Shown one piece after another: positions 25,566 to 37,823 of a stretch of DNA of 64,000 bases. The DNA is from Mycolicibacterium chubuense. GTDB taxonomy: Bacteria; Actinomycetota; Actinomycetes; Mycobacteriales; Mycobacteriaceae. The translations under genes and the position numbers were made by a program. Where the stretch lies: assembly GCF_001044255.1 (NCBI RefSeq), contig NZ_JYNX01000019.1, positions 1,323-65,322 on the forward strand. The letters run 5' to 3'. Positions within the stretch are counted from its first letter, which is position 1; every line of letters begins with the position of its first letter. The notes under the pieces were generated by a model. The model did no database searches. It was given only the letters and a program-made list of their open reading frames with translations, and was not told where the DNA came from.

Positions 25566-26387
25566 TCATATCTTCTGCGCCGGCACGACGGTGTCGCGTA
25601 CCGCAGCCAGAGAGCGCGCCAACAGGCGCGAGACGTGCATCTGCGAGATTCCCACGTGCTCGGCGATCTGGGTTTGCGTCATGCTCTCGAAGAATCGCAG
25701 TTTCAAGACCAGCCGTTCACGCTCGGGCAAGGCCTCCAGAGCCGGCCGCACCGATTCGATCTCGAGCACCTTGTCGAAGCGTGCGTCCAGGTCTCCGAGT
25801 CCGCTGGCCATCGTGCGACTTCCGTCGTCGTCACCCACCCCTGCCGGCGCGTCTGTCGACATGGTCGCGTAGCAGTTGAAGGCGATCTGTGCCTGCACCA
25901 CGTCCTCGCGGTCGATGCCGAGATCGGCGGCGATCTCTCCGGCGGTGGGCGCCCGTTGCAGCTTCTGAGCCAGCTCGTCGCGCGACTTGTTCAACTCCAG
26001 GCCAATCTCTTTCAGCCTGCGAGGCACCTTCATCGCCCATCCCCGATCGCGAAAATGGCGGCGCACCTCGCCCATCATGGTGGGAATGGCGAACGCCAGG
26101 AACTCTGCGCCGTTGTCGGGGTCGAAACGGTTCAGCGCCTGCAGCAGTCCGAGTCGTGCCACCTGCACAAGATCATCGAAAGGTTCGCCGCGGTTGCTGA
26201 ACCTTCGGGCGATGTGGTTGGCCAGCGGGAGGCACACGTCGATGATCTGCTCGCGCTGACGCCGGTACTGCACCGACTGTTCGTCGAGCGCCGCCAGACG
26301 CCGGCACATGTCGGCCACCCCGGCGTAGTTCGACCGCGGTGCTCGTGTCGTTGTCGACGGTTGTGTTGATACGGTCATCGCGGACAC
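25566..26387 (-). CDS. RNA polymerase sigma factor, SigB/SigF/SigG subfamily
   Basis: 273 residues from GTG 26387 (ATG 26378 is possible). Sigma-70 group 3 layout: region 2 with FSNRGEPFDDLVQVARLGLLQALNRFDP and EFLAFAIPTMMGEVRRHFRD (about residues 65-115, positions given), region 3 with KVPRRLKEIGLELNKS, and region 4 with ALPERERLVLKLRFFESMTQTQIAEHVGISQMHVSRLL (about 220-258). This is the SigF-type stress factor. No anti-sigma (RsbW) gene lies directly upstream, unlike the usual usfX-sigF pair, so control may be in trans. Neighbouring catalase, CsbD-like and hemerythrin genes fit a stress regulon. Confidence 0.9.
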   Translation of the reverse strand: MSAMTVSTQPSTTTRAPRSNYAGVADMCRRLAALDEQSVQYRRQREQIIDVCLPLANHIARRFSNRGEPFDDLVQVARLGLLQALNRFDPDNGAEFLAFAIPTMMGEVRRHFRDRGWAMKVPRRLKEIGLELNKSRDELAQKLQRAPTAGEIAADLGIDREDVVQAQIAFNCYATMSTDAPAGVGDDDGSRTMASGLGDLDARFDKVLEIESVRPALEALPERERLVLKLRFFESMTQTQIAEHVGISQMHVSRLLARSLAAVRDTVVPAQKI

Positions 26388-26513
26388 CCCCGGTGGAGTA
26401 GGTCATCGGTGGTGTTCTGCGATTCAGGGATGAGTGTCGCTCCAGTCATCGTTGCGCTCGGCACCGGAGAATGGCCGCGGTCGAGAACTCACGCGTGACG
26501 CCTGCCACCGCAC

Positions 26514-26903
26514 TCAGCGTTTGTGGGTGCTGTGCGCCGGACCGTCGGCGGCCGAGGGACTGTCCGGGTCGAGGGCATCAGCGCGTTCGAACTCGTGGCT
26601 GAGCTCGTCCCGGGATACCGTCGCCTCGCGGTGGTGGCCGAGGGCTTCCTGCTGCAGGCCCTTCGCCTGGGCGGTCTTGATGTCGGCTTCGGCCTGCGCG
26701 ACACGGGCTTTGGCCGCGGTCTCGTCGGCACGGGCCTCGCGTTGAGTGACGTGTCGCTTTTCGTCGCGGGCGTGACTTCGGATGCTGTGAGCCTCGGCGC
26801 GACGGCTCTTGGTGCGCCTGTCGCGAGCGAACCAGGCGACCGCGCCGAGCAAAAGCAATGCGACGATGACGACGATGGTCAGAACGATCGTGTTGGTGTT
26901 CAT
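26514..26903 (-). CDS. Single-span membrane protein with charged coiled-coil tail
   Basis: 129 residues: helix TIVLTIVVIVALLLLGAVAWFA at residues 5-26, then a basic, Ala/Glu/Gln-rich helix to about residue 95 and a polar tail. AGGA precedes ATG 26903. Unknown function. Upstream of, and on the same strand as, the sigma factor gene; a second membrane gene precedes it. Confidence 0.65.
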   Translation of the reverse strand: MNTNTIVLTIVVIVALLLLGAVAWFARDRRTKSRRAEAHSIRSHARDEKRHVTQREARADETAAKARVAQAEADIKTAQAKGLQQEALGHHREATVSRDELSHEFERADALDPDSPSAADGPAHSTHKR

Positions 26904-26931
26904 GCGAATTCCTCACTGCGGGGACGTGCTG

Positions 26932-26950
26932 GTCCCGGATGCCCCGGGAC
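26932..26950 (-). terminator. Hairpin just after the 26953-27396 gene
   Basis: GTCCCGG-5 bases-CCGGGAC, a perfect 7-bp stem starting three bases past the stop codon; likely an intrinsic terminator or attenuator between the two membrane genes. Confidence 0.6.
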
Positions 26951-26952
26951 AA

Positions 26953-27396
26953 CTACCGCCCGTGGTCGATGGCGGCCGGCGCGGACGGGCGTCCTCGCAA
27001 TCGGGACATCAGTCCACCACGGGGCCGATCCGGTTCTCCAGCCGCGGAAGCACCGAAAGTATCTGCAGCGGAAAGATTTTGATGCTCGATCAGGTCAGCT
27101 CGATCGCGGTTGATGAACGCCGTCTCGCGCTGTGAGCGGGCGAGTTGCCGTCGGGCGTCACGGCCCCGGGCGGCGGTGCGGCGGGCACCGGCGAGCAGGA
27201 CGGCGAGCCCCAGCACTCCGACCGCGCCGACGACGATGCCGAACAGGAACAGCGTGCCGGTAGACCCGGTGACGTGGTAGCCCAGCAGGGAGAAGGTCTC
27301 GGTCAGTTGATGTGTGGGTCCGGCGTTGCTCAACACCCCCACCAGTCCGACGACCGTGGCGACCGCGAGGACGAACAATCCGATGATGACGATCAT
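26953..27396 (-). CDS. Two-helix membrane protein with basic tail
   Basis: 147 residues from ATG 27396. Helices MIVIIGLFVLAVATVVGLVGV (1-21) and GTLFLFGIVVGAVGVLGLAVLL (about 46-67), then an Arg-rich helical tail (ARRTAARGRDARRQLARSQR). Similar in build to the preceding membrane protein. Function unknown. Its promoter carries a palindrome in the spacer and a TetR gene is divergent, so TetR repression is likely. Confidence 0.7.
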   Translation of the reverse strand: MIVIIGLFVLAVATVVGLVGVLSNAGPTHQLTETFSLLGYHVTGSTGTLFLFGIVVGAVGVLGLAVLLAGARRTAARGRDARRQLARSQRETAFINRDRADLIEHQNLSAADTFGASAAGEPDRPRGGLMSRLRGRPSAPAAIDHGR

Positions 27397-27423
27397 GTGA
27401 GCCTCGGTCCTGTGTAGGACTCC

Positions 27424-27475
27424 AGTAGACACCCCACCACCGGTGGTGTCAACACCGTTGGCCCACACCGGTGGT
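27424..27475. promoter_or_regulatory. Promoter with operator palindrome for the 27396 gene, plus second operator
   Basis: Minus strand: TTGACA (27452-27447), 17 bases, TCTACT (27429-27424), a near-consensus sigma-A promoter. The perfect palindrome CACCACCGGTGGTG (27435-27448) sits in the spacer. A related CACCGGTGGT element lies at 27466-27475, centred 28 bp away, before the divergent TetR gene. Confidence 0.75.
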
Positions 27476-27510
27476 CTATGGTGTTGGTCTACCTACAGAG
27501 GATGACCACC

Positions 27511-28203
27511 ATGGCCTTGACAAGCGCTGAAGCGGATCCGGGTGACCGCCCGATCTCCCGCGCGCTGATCCTGCAGACCGCCTTGACGATCCTCGATCGC
27601 GACGGCGAGGGTGGTCTGTCGATGCGCCGCCTCAGCGAGGCGCTCCAGCGGGACGCGACGGTGCTCTACCGTCATGTGCCCAACAAGGCAGCGGTGCTCG
27701 ACGGCGTCGTCGAGATCATCCTGAGTCAGCTCGCGGTCGACAGCACCGACCCCGACTGGGTCCGCCAGCTGCGGCTGGTCGCCCACGACTTCCGCCGGCT
27801 GGCGCTCGCGCATCCCAACGCCGTACCGCTACTGGTGACGCGGCCGCTGGCGACCCCGCTCGGACAGCGGCCCCCGGGGATGCTGCGCCCGCTCGAGGGG
27901 GTGCTCACCTTGTTGACAGCGGCAGGGTTCGCACCACCCGACGCGCTGCACATCTACCGCGTCCTGTTCGGCTACCTCCACGGCCACATTCTCGACGAGC
28001 TTCAGGAGATCGTGGAACGGCCCGAGGAAACCGACCACGTGCTGCGCCTGGGTTTGCACCGGCTCCCCGTCACCGAGTTCCCGAACCTGCGCGAGCTGGC
28101 GCCGGTGCTCGCCGCCTACGACGGGGCGGCCGAACTCGACCGCGGCCTCGATCTGCTTCTCACTGCGCTGGCATCGAATCTCGGCTCCGCCGGGATCCGC
28201 TAG
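27511..28203 (+). CDS. TetR-family regulator (TetR_C type)
   Basis: 230 residues from ATG 27511, with AGAGGA eight bases upstream (ATG 27502 lies inside that site). N-terminal HTH: GGLSMRRLSEALQRDATVLYRHV, then the larger C-terminal domain with VTRPLATPLGQRPPGML and ALHIYRVLFGYLHGHI, resembling drug- or antibiotic-responsive TetR_C proteins. Probably represses the divergent membrane protein gene through the CACCGGTGGT operators. Ends four bases past the start of the convergent hydrolase 3' end. Confidence 0.88.
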   Translation: MALTSAEADPGDRPISRALILQTALTILDRDGEGGLSMRRLSEALQRDATVLYRHVPNKAAVLDGVVEIILSQLAVDSTDPDWVRQLRLVAHDFRRLALAHPNAVPLLVTRPLATPLGQRPPGMLRPLEGVLTLLTAAGFAPPDALHIYRVLFGYLHGHILDELQEIVERPEETDHVLRLGLHRLPVTEFPNLRELAPVLAAYDGAAELDRGLDLLLTALASNLGSAGIR

Positions 28204-28943
28204 AGGGTGGCCCAGAACCGGTTCAGCGCGTCCGCGCCGCGGTGCGGGTCCTCCACCATCCACCAGTGCCCGAGCCCGTCGAGCACCTCGGTGCGCGCGC
28301 CGGCACGGTCGGCCGCCCGCCGCCGGTGGTCGTGAGCTCCGATGAACGGATCCCCGGTGGCGAGCAGCGACAGCCCGGGCCGCGCGGCGGCTGCCTCCAG
28401 CGCCCGACCCGCGTCGGCCATCGCCGGCTGGGCGGCCGACCGATAGAGCGCCAGGATCGCCCGGCCCATGTCGGCGTTCTGGTGCTCGGCGATCGCCGCG
28501 CCGATATCGGCCGGAATGCCCAGCGACACCATCAGATCCGTGCGCGAGGCCAGATCGCCCCCGACCATGGCCTCGATGGCCTCCTCACCTGCCCCAGGGG
28601 TCTGCCACACCTGGGCCATGTCGTGCCAGACGTAGTCGGGATCGAAGAGTCCGATGACGTCGGTGGCCCAGCTGCGGACCAGTCCGGGCCGGTGCATCAC
28701 GGCGTTGACGACGTGCCCGCCGCCCCAGTCGTGACCGACGAGGTCGATCGGGCCGTCGATGGCCTCCAGCTCCGCTTCGAGCCAGTCCCGATACCGGAGC
28801 ATCGTCGCGTCGAATCCGTCCGGCAGCGGCGCGCCGAACCCCGGCGGCGAGAGGAGCACCACGTCGTCGCGACCCAGCACGGCGACCAGCGGCCCCCAGA
28901 TCGCCTCGGTCTCGGGGTTGCCGTGAACGAACACCGCTGCCAT
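28200..28943 (-). CDS. Alpha/beta hydrolase, epoxide-hydrolase/haloalkane-dehalogenase-like
   Basis: 247 residues. HGNPETEAIWGP holds the oxyanion-hole HG, LVGHDWGGGHVV contains the nucleophile elbow with Asp instead of Ser (D-W-G-G), and GLGHWWMVEDP holds the catalytic His. An Asp nucleophile with these motifs is typical of epoxide hydrolases, haloalkane dehalogenases and fluoroacetate dehalogenase-like enzymes. The substrate is unknown. Single gene; four-base 3' overlap with the TetR gene. Confidence 0.83.
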   Translation of the reverse strand: MAAVFVHGNPETEAIWGPLVAVLGRDDVVLLSPPGFGAPLPDGFDATMLRYRDWLEAELEAIDGPIDLVGHDWGGGHVVNAVMHRPGLVRSWATDVIGLFDPDYVWHDMAQVWQTPGAGEEAIEAMVGGDLASRTDLMVSLGIPADIGAAIAEHQNADMGRAILALYRSAAQPAMADAGRALEAAAARPGLSLLATGDPFIGAHDHRRRAADRAGARTEVLDGLGHWWMVEDPHRGADALNRFWATL

Positions 28944-29005
28944 GGGGGCAAGACTACGGACTTTCCGGGGGTTCCTCGGTGGGCGGGGGTGCCAGGGTGG
29001 AGGAT

Positions 29006-29749
29006 ATGAAAATCACCGTGATAGGCGCATCAGGACAGATCGGATCCCGGGTGGTGGAGGTGCTCACCGCCGCCGGGCACGACGTGGTCGGCGCATCGAA
29101 ACGCACCGGGGCCGACGTGCTCACCGGCGAGGGCCTCGCCGACGCGGTCGCGGGCTCGGCGGTGCTCGTCGACGTCACCAATTCACCGTCCTTCGAGGAC
29201 GGTCCGGTGATGGACTTCTTCAGCAGGTCCTCGGCGAACCTGGTCAAGGCCGCAGCCGATGCGGGGGTCGGCCACTACGTCGCCCTGTCGATCGTCGGCG
29301 CCGACGGTCTGCCCGACAGCGGCTACATGCGCGCGAAGGTGGTGCAGGAGCGCACCGTCGCGGATTCCGGCCTGCCGTACACCATCGTCCGCGCGACCCA
29401 GTTCCACGAGTTCGCCGAGGCCATCGTCGCCTCGCTCGTGGTCGGCGACGAGATCCACGCCCCGCAGGCCCGCATCCAGCCGGTCGCCGCGGCGGACGTG
29501 GCCGCGACGGTCGCCGACGCTGCTGGAGGCGCGCCGGCCAACGGCATCCTCGACCTGGGCGGCCCGGACAAGATGACTTTCGCCGAACTCGCGCGCACCG
29601 TACTCACCCACCGCGGCGAGCACACGCCCGTCGTCGTCGACCCGGCCGCGACGTACTTCGGCACCCGCGTCGACGACGACAGCCTGGTCACCGGTGTCGG
29701 CGCCGTGCTGGGCGACCTACGGTTCACCGACTGGCTGGCGTCGCGGTGA
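29006..29749 (+). CDS. NAD(P)-binding atypical SDR, NmrA/YwnB-like
   Basis: 247 residues from ATG 29006 with GGAGG five bases upstream. Opens MKITVIGASGQIGSRVVEVL, a Rossmann GxSGxIG motif, followed by HYVALSIVGADGLPDSGYMRAK and PYTIVRATQFHEF, as in NAD(P)H-binding SDR5-type proteins. The classical Tyr-x3-Lys is altered to YMRAK, which keeps the Tyr-Lys spacing. Overlaps the start of the next gene (GTGA), so they form a two-gene operon. Confidence 0.82.
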   Translation: MKITVIGASGQIGSRVVEVLTAAGHDVVGASKRTGADVLTGEGLADAVAGSAVLVDVTNSPSFEDGPVMDFFSRSSANLVKAAADAGVGHYVALSIVGADGLPDSGYMRAKVVQERTVADSGLPYTIVRATQFHEFAEAIVASLVVGDEIHAPQARIQPVAAADVAATVADAAGGAPANGILDLGGPDKMTFAELARTVLTHRGEHTPVVVDPAATYFGTRVDDDSLVTGVGAVLGDLRFTDWLASR

Positions 29750-30684
29750 CCGAGCAGCCCCGCGTCCTGGTCACCGGCGCCGCCGGCTACGTCGGCAGTC
29801 ACATCGTCAATCAGCTTCTCGCACAAGGCTATCCGGTGCGTGCGGCGGTGCGCACCGCCGCACGGGCCGACGAGGTCCGTCGCACCGTCGCGGCGGGCGG
29901 ATTCGACGACGGCGACGTCGAGTTCGCCTACGCCGACCTCGGCTCCGATGACGGCTGGGCGGATGCAGTGGCGGGCACGCGATACGTCCAGCACGTCGCC
30001 TCCCCCTTCCCCGCCGACAACCCCCGCAACGAGGACGAGGTCATCGTCCCGGCGCGCGACGGCGCGCTACGGGTCCTCGAAGCCGCCCGGGACGCCGGGT
30101 GCGCCCGGGTGGTGATGACGTCGTCGTTCGCCGCGGTCGGCTACTCCCCCAAGGCGAATCAGCAATGGACGGAAGAGGACTGGACCGACCCGACCGACGA
30201 CAACATCGCCTACATCCGGTCCAAGGCCATCGCCGAACGGGCGGCCTGGGACTTCGCCGCGGCCGAAGGCCTCGACCTGACGACCGTGGTACCCGTCGGC
30301 ATCTTCGGTCCGACGCTCGGGCCGCACCTGTCGACCTCGGTGCAGATCGTGCGGTCGATGCTCACCGGCGAGGTGCAGCGTCTGCCGGCCCAGTACTTCG
30401 GGGTGGTGGACGTGCGCGACGTCGCTGACGCACAACTGCGGGCGATGACGGCCGGTGACGCCGCCGGTGAACGCTTCCTGGTGGTCGCCGACGAGCCGGC
30501 GATGACGTTCGGTGAGCTGGCGGGCATGCTCGGCGTCACCGTGCAGGACGAGGGGCGCGACCTCGGCGAACGGCCGCAGATCAGCAACGCCAAGGCCAAG
30601 GCCCTGCTGGGATGGCTTCCGCGCCCCGCCGAGGAGACGGTGCGCGACACCGCCGGTTCGCTGCGCGATCTGGGTCTGGTCTGA
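29746..30684 (+). CDS. NAD(P)-dependent epimerase/dehydratase-family reductase (dihydroflavonol-reductase-like)
   Basis: 312 residues from GTG 29746 in the GTGA overlap. Extended-SDR start VLVTGAAGYVGSHIVNQLL, VMTSSFAAVGYSPK (Ser of the triad), YIRSKAIAERAAWDF (catalytic Tyr-x3-Lys) and VVPVGIFGPTLGPHL. This set matches the DFR/FR subgroup of extended SDRs, which reduce carbonyls with NADPH. Substrate not known. Followed by a convergent DUF1345 gene with almost no gap. Confidence 0.85.
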   Translation: MTEQPRVLVTGAAGYVGSHIVNQLLAQGYPVRAAVRTAARADEVRRTVAAGGFDDGDVEFAYADLGSDDGWADAVAGTRYVQHVASPFPADNPRNEDEVIVPARDGALRVLEAARDAGCARVVMTSSFAAVGYSPKANQQWTEEDWTDPTDDNIAYIRSKAIAERAAWDFAAAEGLDLTTVVPVGIFGPTLGPHLSTSVQIVRSMLTGEVQRLPAQYFGVVDVRDVADAQLRAMTAGDAAGERFLVVADEPAMTFGELAGMLGVTVQDEGRDLGERPQISNAKAKALLGWLPRPAEETVRDTAGSLRDLGLV

Positions 30685-30685
30685 T

Positions 30686-32957
<2,272 letters not shown>

Positions 32958-32961
<4 letters not shown>

Positions 32962-33644
32962 GCACCGATACAGAGGCCGACTTCGCCGCCTTTTCCGACC
33001 TACCGCAGGTCGACCAGAGCGCCCGCCCCCCGCATCAGCGCCGGCCCCGATTCGACGGTGACGTCTCCGAACTGCCGGACCGGGCCTGCTGGGCACTGCA
33101 ACACCTGCTCACCCGGCGCTACATCAGCGCCGAATCCGACAGCGACATCTACGCCTGGGTGCTCGAATATCGTCATCAGCTCTCGGTGCGGCTGTCCGAA
33201 CTGGACCTGCTGCTGCGGATCGTCGATGGCACGGACGTGGCGTTCGTCGAGCAGGCCCGCTACGAATCGGCCAAGGGCATCAAGCTTCTGCGCCGCGAGC
33301 CGCTGGGCACCTATGACTCGATCCTCGCGCTGCACCTGGCGCAGATGATGCGCGCCTCGGGTGGGCAGAGCGTGCTGATTTCCCGCGAGGAGATGCACGG
33401 ACTCTTCTCCGGTGTGCTCAACGACGTCGACCGGGACGCGGTGACGTTCGCCGGACGCGTCGACGCCGCGATCGCGCGCCTGACCGGTCTGGAGATCCTG
33501 CGGCGCAGCCGCGACGACGAGGACAGCTACACCATCAGCCCGGTGATCACCGCGGTGATGACCGCCAGCGTGATCAGCGAACTGCAGCAGCAGTTCGAGC
33601 TGTTGGCCAACGGCGGAACGACCGCTGAGGAGATCCAGGAGTGA
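32958..33644 (+). CDS. jetB: JetB/MksE-like protein (DUF4194)
   Basis: 228 residues from GTG 32958, which overlaps the jetA stop. DUF4194 winged-helix (kite) subunit pattern: [20 protein letters not shown], a central [20 protein letters not shown], and the C-terminal helix-turn-helix-like [20 protein letters not shown]. It binds the kleisin JetA in the SMC complex. Overlaps jetC as GTGA; all three genes are translationally coupled. Confidence 0.85.
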
Positions 33645-36600
33645 CCGAGCAGTTCCACCTGTCCCGGCTGCAGGTCATCAACTGGGGCGTGTTCGACGGG
33701 TACCACTCGATCCCGTTCAGCGAGGGCGGCGCTCTGATCGCCGGCGCCTCGGGCAGCGGTAAATCCTCGCTGCTGGATGCCATTTCGCTGGGCTTCCTAC
33801 CGTTCAACCGGCGCAACTTCAACGCCTCGGGCGACAACACGGCCGCCGGGTCGAGCGCGGGCCGGCGCACTGTCGACAAGTACGTGCGCGGCGCGTGGGG
33901 CCAGCGCAGCGACGGCGGAACCAGCCGGGTGATGTATCTGCGCGGCGACGGGACGGCGTGGTCGGCGGTGGCCGTCACCTATGCCAGTGACTCCGGACGC
34001 ACCGTGACGGGCCTGGTGCTCAAATGGCTGACCGGTGAGTCGCGCAACGACTCGTCGAGCCGGTTCGTGCTCGGCGACGGCGACCTGGGCATCGAGGACG
34101 TCTGCAACCGTTGGGCGGCACGACGTTTCGACACCGGCGTGTTCAAGGAATACGGCTGGCGATTCACCACGAAGGTCGAATCGCAGTATCTGGCGCAGCT
34201 GTACGCCACCATCGGCATTCGCGCCTCCGACGCCGCCCAGCAGTTGCTCGGCAAGGCGAAGTCGCTCAAGAGCGTCGGCGGGCTGGAGCAGTTCGTCCGC
34301 GAGTTCATGCTCGACGAGCCCGACAGCCTGGCCCGGCTGCCCGAGGCGCTCAAGCAGATCGACCCGCTGGTCGAGGCCCGCGAACTGCTCGCGGTGGCGC
34401 AGAAGAAGCGCAAGATCCTCGGCGACATCGAGAAGATCCAGCAGCGCTACGCCTCGGAGTCGACCGATCTGGGCATCATCGACCTCGTCGACCTGCCGAT
34501 GGTGCGTGCCTTCACCGACCATGTCCGGCTCGCGCAGTGCCCGGCGCAGATCGCACAGCTCGACACCACCGTCGACCAGCTCGACAACGAGTACGAGGAC
34601 GTCACCCGCGCACTGAATCTGGCCAAGGCGGAAGCAGATTCGCTCAACGCGCAGATCAGCGGCACCAGTGCGAACATCGGCCCGCTGCAGAGCCAGGTGA
34701 CCGCCGCCGAGGCCGAGGCCGAGCAGGTGTCGCGCCGCCGCGGCGCCTACGAGGACATGCTCGCCGCGCAGGACCTCGAGGTGCCCGACACCGCCGACGA
34801 GTTCTGGAACCTGCGCGAAGACCTCCTCGCCCAGGCCACCGAGCTGCTGGCCAAGGTCGAACGCCACCGCGAGGCGTCCACCGACGCGGAGTACGCGCAG
34901 AAGGCGGCCCGCATCGCGCGTGACGACGCCGCCAAGGAACTCAAGCGGGTGGAGCACGTGGGGTCGGCGCTGCCCGAGTTCGCGCTGCTGATGCGCGAAC
35001 AGATCTGCGCCGCAGTCGGAGTCGACGCCGCCGCGCTGCCCTATGTCGCCGAGTTGATGGACCTGCGGCCGGACCAGACGCGGTGGCGCACCGCGGTGGA
35101 GAAAGTGCTGCGCGGGGTGGGGCTGCGGCTGATGGTGCCCGACCAGCACTGGACGGCGGTGCTGCAGTTCGTCAACGAGACGAACATGCGGGGCCGGTTG
35201 GCGCTGCACCACGTGCGGGCGAAGATGCTGGGCGCCGATCCGGTGGATCCGGAACCGAACACGTTGGCAGGCAAGCTGTTCGCCGTCGATCCGACGCATC
35301 CGTGCGCGGCCGAGGCGGTCGACATGGTGACGGCCGCCGGCGATCACGTGTGCGTCGACACCCCCGAGGTGTTCGCGCGGTTCCGCCGCGCGGTCACCGA
35401 TACCGGCCTGTACAAGGACTCCGACCGGCTGGCGATCAAGGACGACCGGCGCCCGCTCAAGCAGTCGGAGTACCTGTACCAGGGCGACGTGTCGGCGAAG
35501 ATCAACGCGCTGACGGTGGATCTGGCCGCGGCCGAGGAGGCCTACAAGAAGGCGCGCCGCATCGCCGACGACATCGCAGCGCAGCGTCAGCAGTGGCGTG
35601 ACCGGGCGGCGGCGTGCAAGGCGATCGGCGAGCAGTTCCCACAGTGGAGCCAGATCGACACCGAGACCGCCGACGGGCACGCCGACCGGTTGCGCGAGCA
35701 GTACGAGCTACTGCTGGCCGACAACCCCGACATCGAGGCGCTCAACGCGCGCGCCGACGAATGCTGGTCGCAGATCCAGAAATTGATGACCCGTCGCGGC
35801 GCGATCCAGACCCGCCGCGACGATCTCGACGCCCGCCGGACGCGGCTGCTGGAGTTGTCAGAACGCCTCCAGCCGGCGTTCGTGTCGGAGCCGCTGACCG
35901 AGTTGTTGAACCGCTACGCCGGGCAGGTGCCGGTCGTGCTCGAGCTGCTCGACCCCGAGCCGCACCGCGACGCGTTGTTCTCCGCGATCAAGAAGGAGCG
36001 CGAGCAGCTGCGGGAGAGCCGGCGCCGCTCCTACGACGAACTGGCCCGCATCCTCAACACCTTCGACACCGCGTTCCCGGACGCGATCCCGAACGACTCG
36101 GACAATTTCGATGAGCGGGTGCACGACTACGTCGCACTGTGCCGGCACATCGACGAGCGTGAACTGCCCGAGGCCTACGAGCGGATGATGCGGCTGGTCA
36201 CCGAGCAGGCCCCGGATGCGATCCTGACGCTGCACCGGGTGGCCGAGCAGGAGGCGCGGCGCATCGCCGAGCAGATCGAGCGCGTCAACACCGGTCTGGG
36301 CGCCGTCGAGTTCAACCGCGGCACCCGGCTGACGCTGCGGGCCACCCCGCGCAGCCTGACCGCGGTGTCGGAGCTGACGGAGATCGTGCGGGCCATCTCG
36401 CGGCGCATCGCCGAGGTGGGGCTCGGCGACAAGCAGGCGATCCTCGACCAGTACGCCGACATCCTGCGGCTGCGCAACCGGCTGGCCTCGACCGCGCCCG
36501 AGGACAAGGCGTGGACGCGCGATGCGCTGGATGTCCGGAACCGGTTCACGTTCGACTGCGCGGAGTGGGACGTCGCGTCCGACGAGCTGATCCGCACGCA

Positions 36601-37006
36601 CAGCAACGCGGGCGACAACTCCGGCGGCGAGCAGGAGAAGCTGATGGCGTTCTGCCTGGCGGGTGCGCTGAGCTTCAACCTGGCCAGCCCGGACAGCCGT
36701 GACAACAGGCCGGTGTTCGCGCAGCTGATGCTCGACGAAGCGTTCTCCAAGTCCGATCCGCAGTTCGCCCAGCAGGCGCTGCAGGCGTTCCGCAAGTTCG
36801 GTTTCCAGCTGGTGATCGTCGCGACGGTGCAGAACGCGACGACGATCCAGCCCTACATCGACAGCGTGGTTATGGTCAGCAAGACCGAGGCGACGGGCCG
36901 TAACGCGCGGCCGGTGGCGACGGTGGCCACCCGGTCGATCGCGGAGTTCACCGAGCTGCGGCACCAGATGCGGGCCGACGCGAAGGTCCCCGCGTTGGCG
37001 CGCTGA
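33641..37006 (+). CDS. jetC: JetC/MksB-like SMC ATPase (SbcC/MukB-type)
   Basis: 1121 residues. Walker A GASGSGKS at residues 35-42, long coiled-coil arms (about 220-450 and 620-760) around a hinge region, then near the C-terminus the ABC signature [16 protein letters not shown] and Walker [17 protein letters not shown]. Together these form the two-part head of an SMC-like ATPase. It is the motor of the JetABC/MksBEF complex. The usual fourth gene, jetD (TOPRIM-fold nuclease), does not follow: the next plus-strand gene belongs to an unrelated island, and part of the 3' end of this gene recurs as a remnant at 53.5 kb. Confidence 0.9.
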   Translation: MTEQFHLSRLQVINWGVFDGYHSIPFSEGGALIAGASGSGKSSLLDAISLGFLPFNRRNFNASGDNTAAGSSAGRRTVDKYVRGAWGQRSDGGTSRVMYLRGDGTAWSAVAVTYASDSGRTVTGLVLKWLTGESRNDSSSRFVLGDGDLGIEDVCNRWAARRFDTGVFKEYGWRFTTKVESQYLAQLYATIGIRASDAAQQLLGKAKSLKSVGGLEQFVREFMLDEPDSLARLPEALKQIDPLVEARELLAVAQKKRKILGDIEKIQQRYASESTDLGIIDLVDLPMVRAFTDHVRLAQCPAQIAQLDTTVDQLDNEYEDVTRALNLAKAEADSLNAQISGTSANIGPLQSQVTAAEAEAEQVSRRRGAYEDMLAAQDLEVPDTADEFWNLREDLLAQATELLAKVERHREASTDAEYAQKAARIARDDAAKELKRVEHVGSALPEFALLMREQICAAVGVDAAALPYVAELMDLRPDQTRWRTAVEKVLRGVGLRLMVPDQHWTAVLQFVNETNMRGRLALHHVRAKMLGADPVDPEPNTLAGKLFAVDPTHPCAAEAVDMVTAAGDHVCVDTPEVFARFRRAVTDTGLYKDSDRLAIKDDRRPLKQSEYLYQGDVSAKINALTVDLAAAEEAYKKARRIADDIAAQRQQWRDRAAACKAIGEQFPQWSQIDTETADGHADRLREQYELLLADNPDIEALNARADECWSQIQKLMTRRGAIQTRRDDLDARRTRLLELSERLQPAFVSEPLTELLNRYAGQVPVVLELLDPEPHRDALFSAIKKEREQLRESRRRSYDELARILNTFDTAFPDAIPNDSDNFDERVHDYVALCRHIDERELPEAYERMMRLVTEQAPDAILTLHRVAEQEARRIAEQIERVNTGLGAVEFNRGTRLTLRATPRSLTAVSELTEIVRAISRRIAEVGLGDKQAILDQYADILRLRNRLASTAPEDKAWTRDALDVRNRFTFDCAEWDVASDELIRTHSNAGDNSGGEQEKLMAFCLAGALSFNLASPDSRDNRPVFAQLMLDEAFSKSDPQFAQQALQAFRKFGFQLVIVATVQNATTIQPYIDSVVMVSKTEATGRNARPVATVATRSIAEFTELRHQMRADAKVPALAR

Positions 37007-37712
37007 GACAGCGCTTACGAGACTGCTGCAGAAGTTGCTGTTGCACCGCCCGGATCAGATCGTCGTACGGCACCCGGACGTTCGGACGAAAACTCACCTG
37101 TGTGTCAGCCAGGAACTCGGCCAGGGCCGGCAGGTCGCGCACATCTCCTGATTCGGCGTCCCAGAATTCGACGCCCCGCTTCTGCCATTCATGAATGAGC
37201 CGCTCGTTGTACGCGACGATCTTGAAGAGCGCTTCGAACATCTCTTCTCGACGGTCGAAGACGATGCGTACGTCGAGCTCTTGAGTGATCTGCTCCAACA
37301 TCGTGGTGACCTGGACAAGCTCCACCATCCCGTCCCGCAGCATCGCGATCTGCTCCGGTCGAAGTCTCGGACGCACCGAGCTGGACTGAAGGATATGAAT
37401 TCCGGCGAACTTCAAGTTGCGGCGGACCCGGCGCAGCTGTTGATAGCCCGAACTCAGCTGCTGGAAAATCTCGAAACGCAGCTCGTCGCGAGCCCGCCGA
37501 CGTTCCCTGTCTGAGTCGATCCTTCGGTATGTCGCAGCCACCGCGCCACCGATCACGGTCACCACGGCAAGCTGCAGAGCGCCTTCTGCGGCGTCCATCC
37601 AAAGGTCCGCCGCGCGATCCGGGACGATGAATGTTCCTACGACGACGACGAAGGCGATGAGCAGGATCACCGTCAGTGCCAGCAACGCCTTTTGTCTCTT
37701 TGTGGCCAGCAT
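36948..37712 (-). CDS. Two-helix membrane protein with cytoplasmic domain, reading into jetC
   Basis: 254 residues; helices [21 protein letters not shown] (10-30) and [20 protein letters not shown] (about 46-65), then a helical cytoplasmic domain ([20 protein letters not shown]). The gene body is visibly lower in GC than jetC. The last 20 or so residues ([20 protein letters not shown]) are antisense of the jetC 3' end, so the natural stop was probably lost where the two sequences were joined. Function unknown. It marks the left edge of the accessory island. Confidence 0.6.
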   Translation of the reverse strand: MLATKRQKALLALTVILLIAFVVVVGTFIVPDRAADLWMDAAEGALQLAVVTVIGGAVAATYRRIDSDRERRRARDELRFEIFQQLSSGYQQLRRVRRNLKFAGIHILQSSSVRPRLRPEQIAMLRDGMVELVQVTTMLEQITQELDVRIVFDRREEMFEALFKIVAYNERLIHEWQKRGVEFWDAESGDVRDLPALAEFLADTQVSFRPNVRVPYDDLIRAVQQQLLQQSRKRCLSAPTRGPSRRPASGAAAR

Positions 37713-37823
37713 CGAATCACGTCACCCCTCGTATGCGTCCGGTCACTGAAGCTAACTCGCCATCACGGGTGAAAGACGACTAATCGGCTACGCGATCACT
37801 GCGCGACGTTGCGGACAATTTAG

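Noticed and set aside
33797-35680. 627-residue minus-strand frame within jetC
   Set aside because: Shadow of the SMC ATPase gene, which has Walker A, signature and Walker B motifs.
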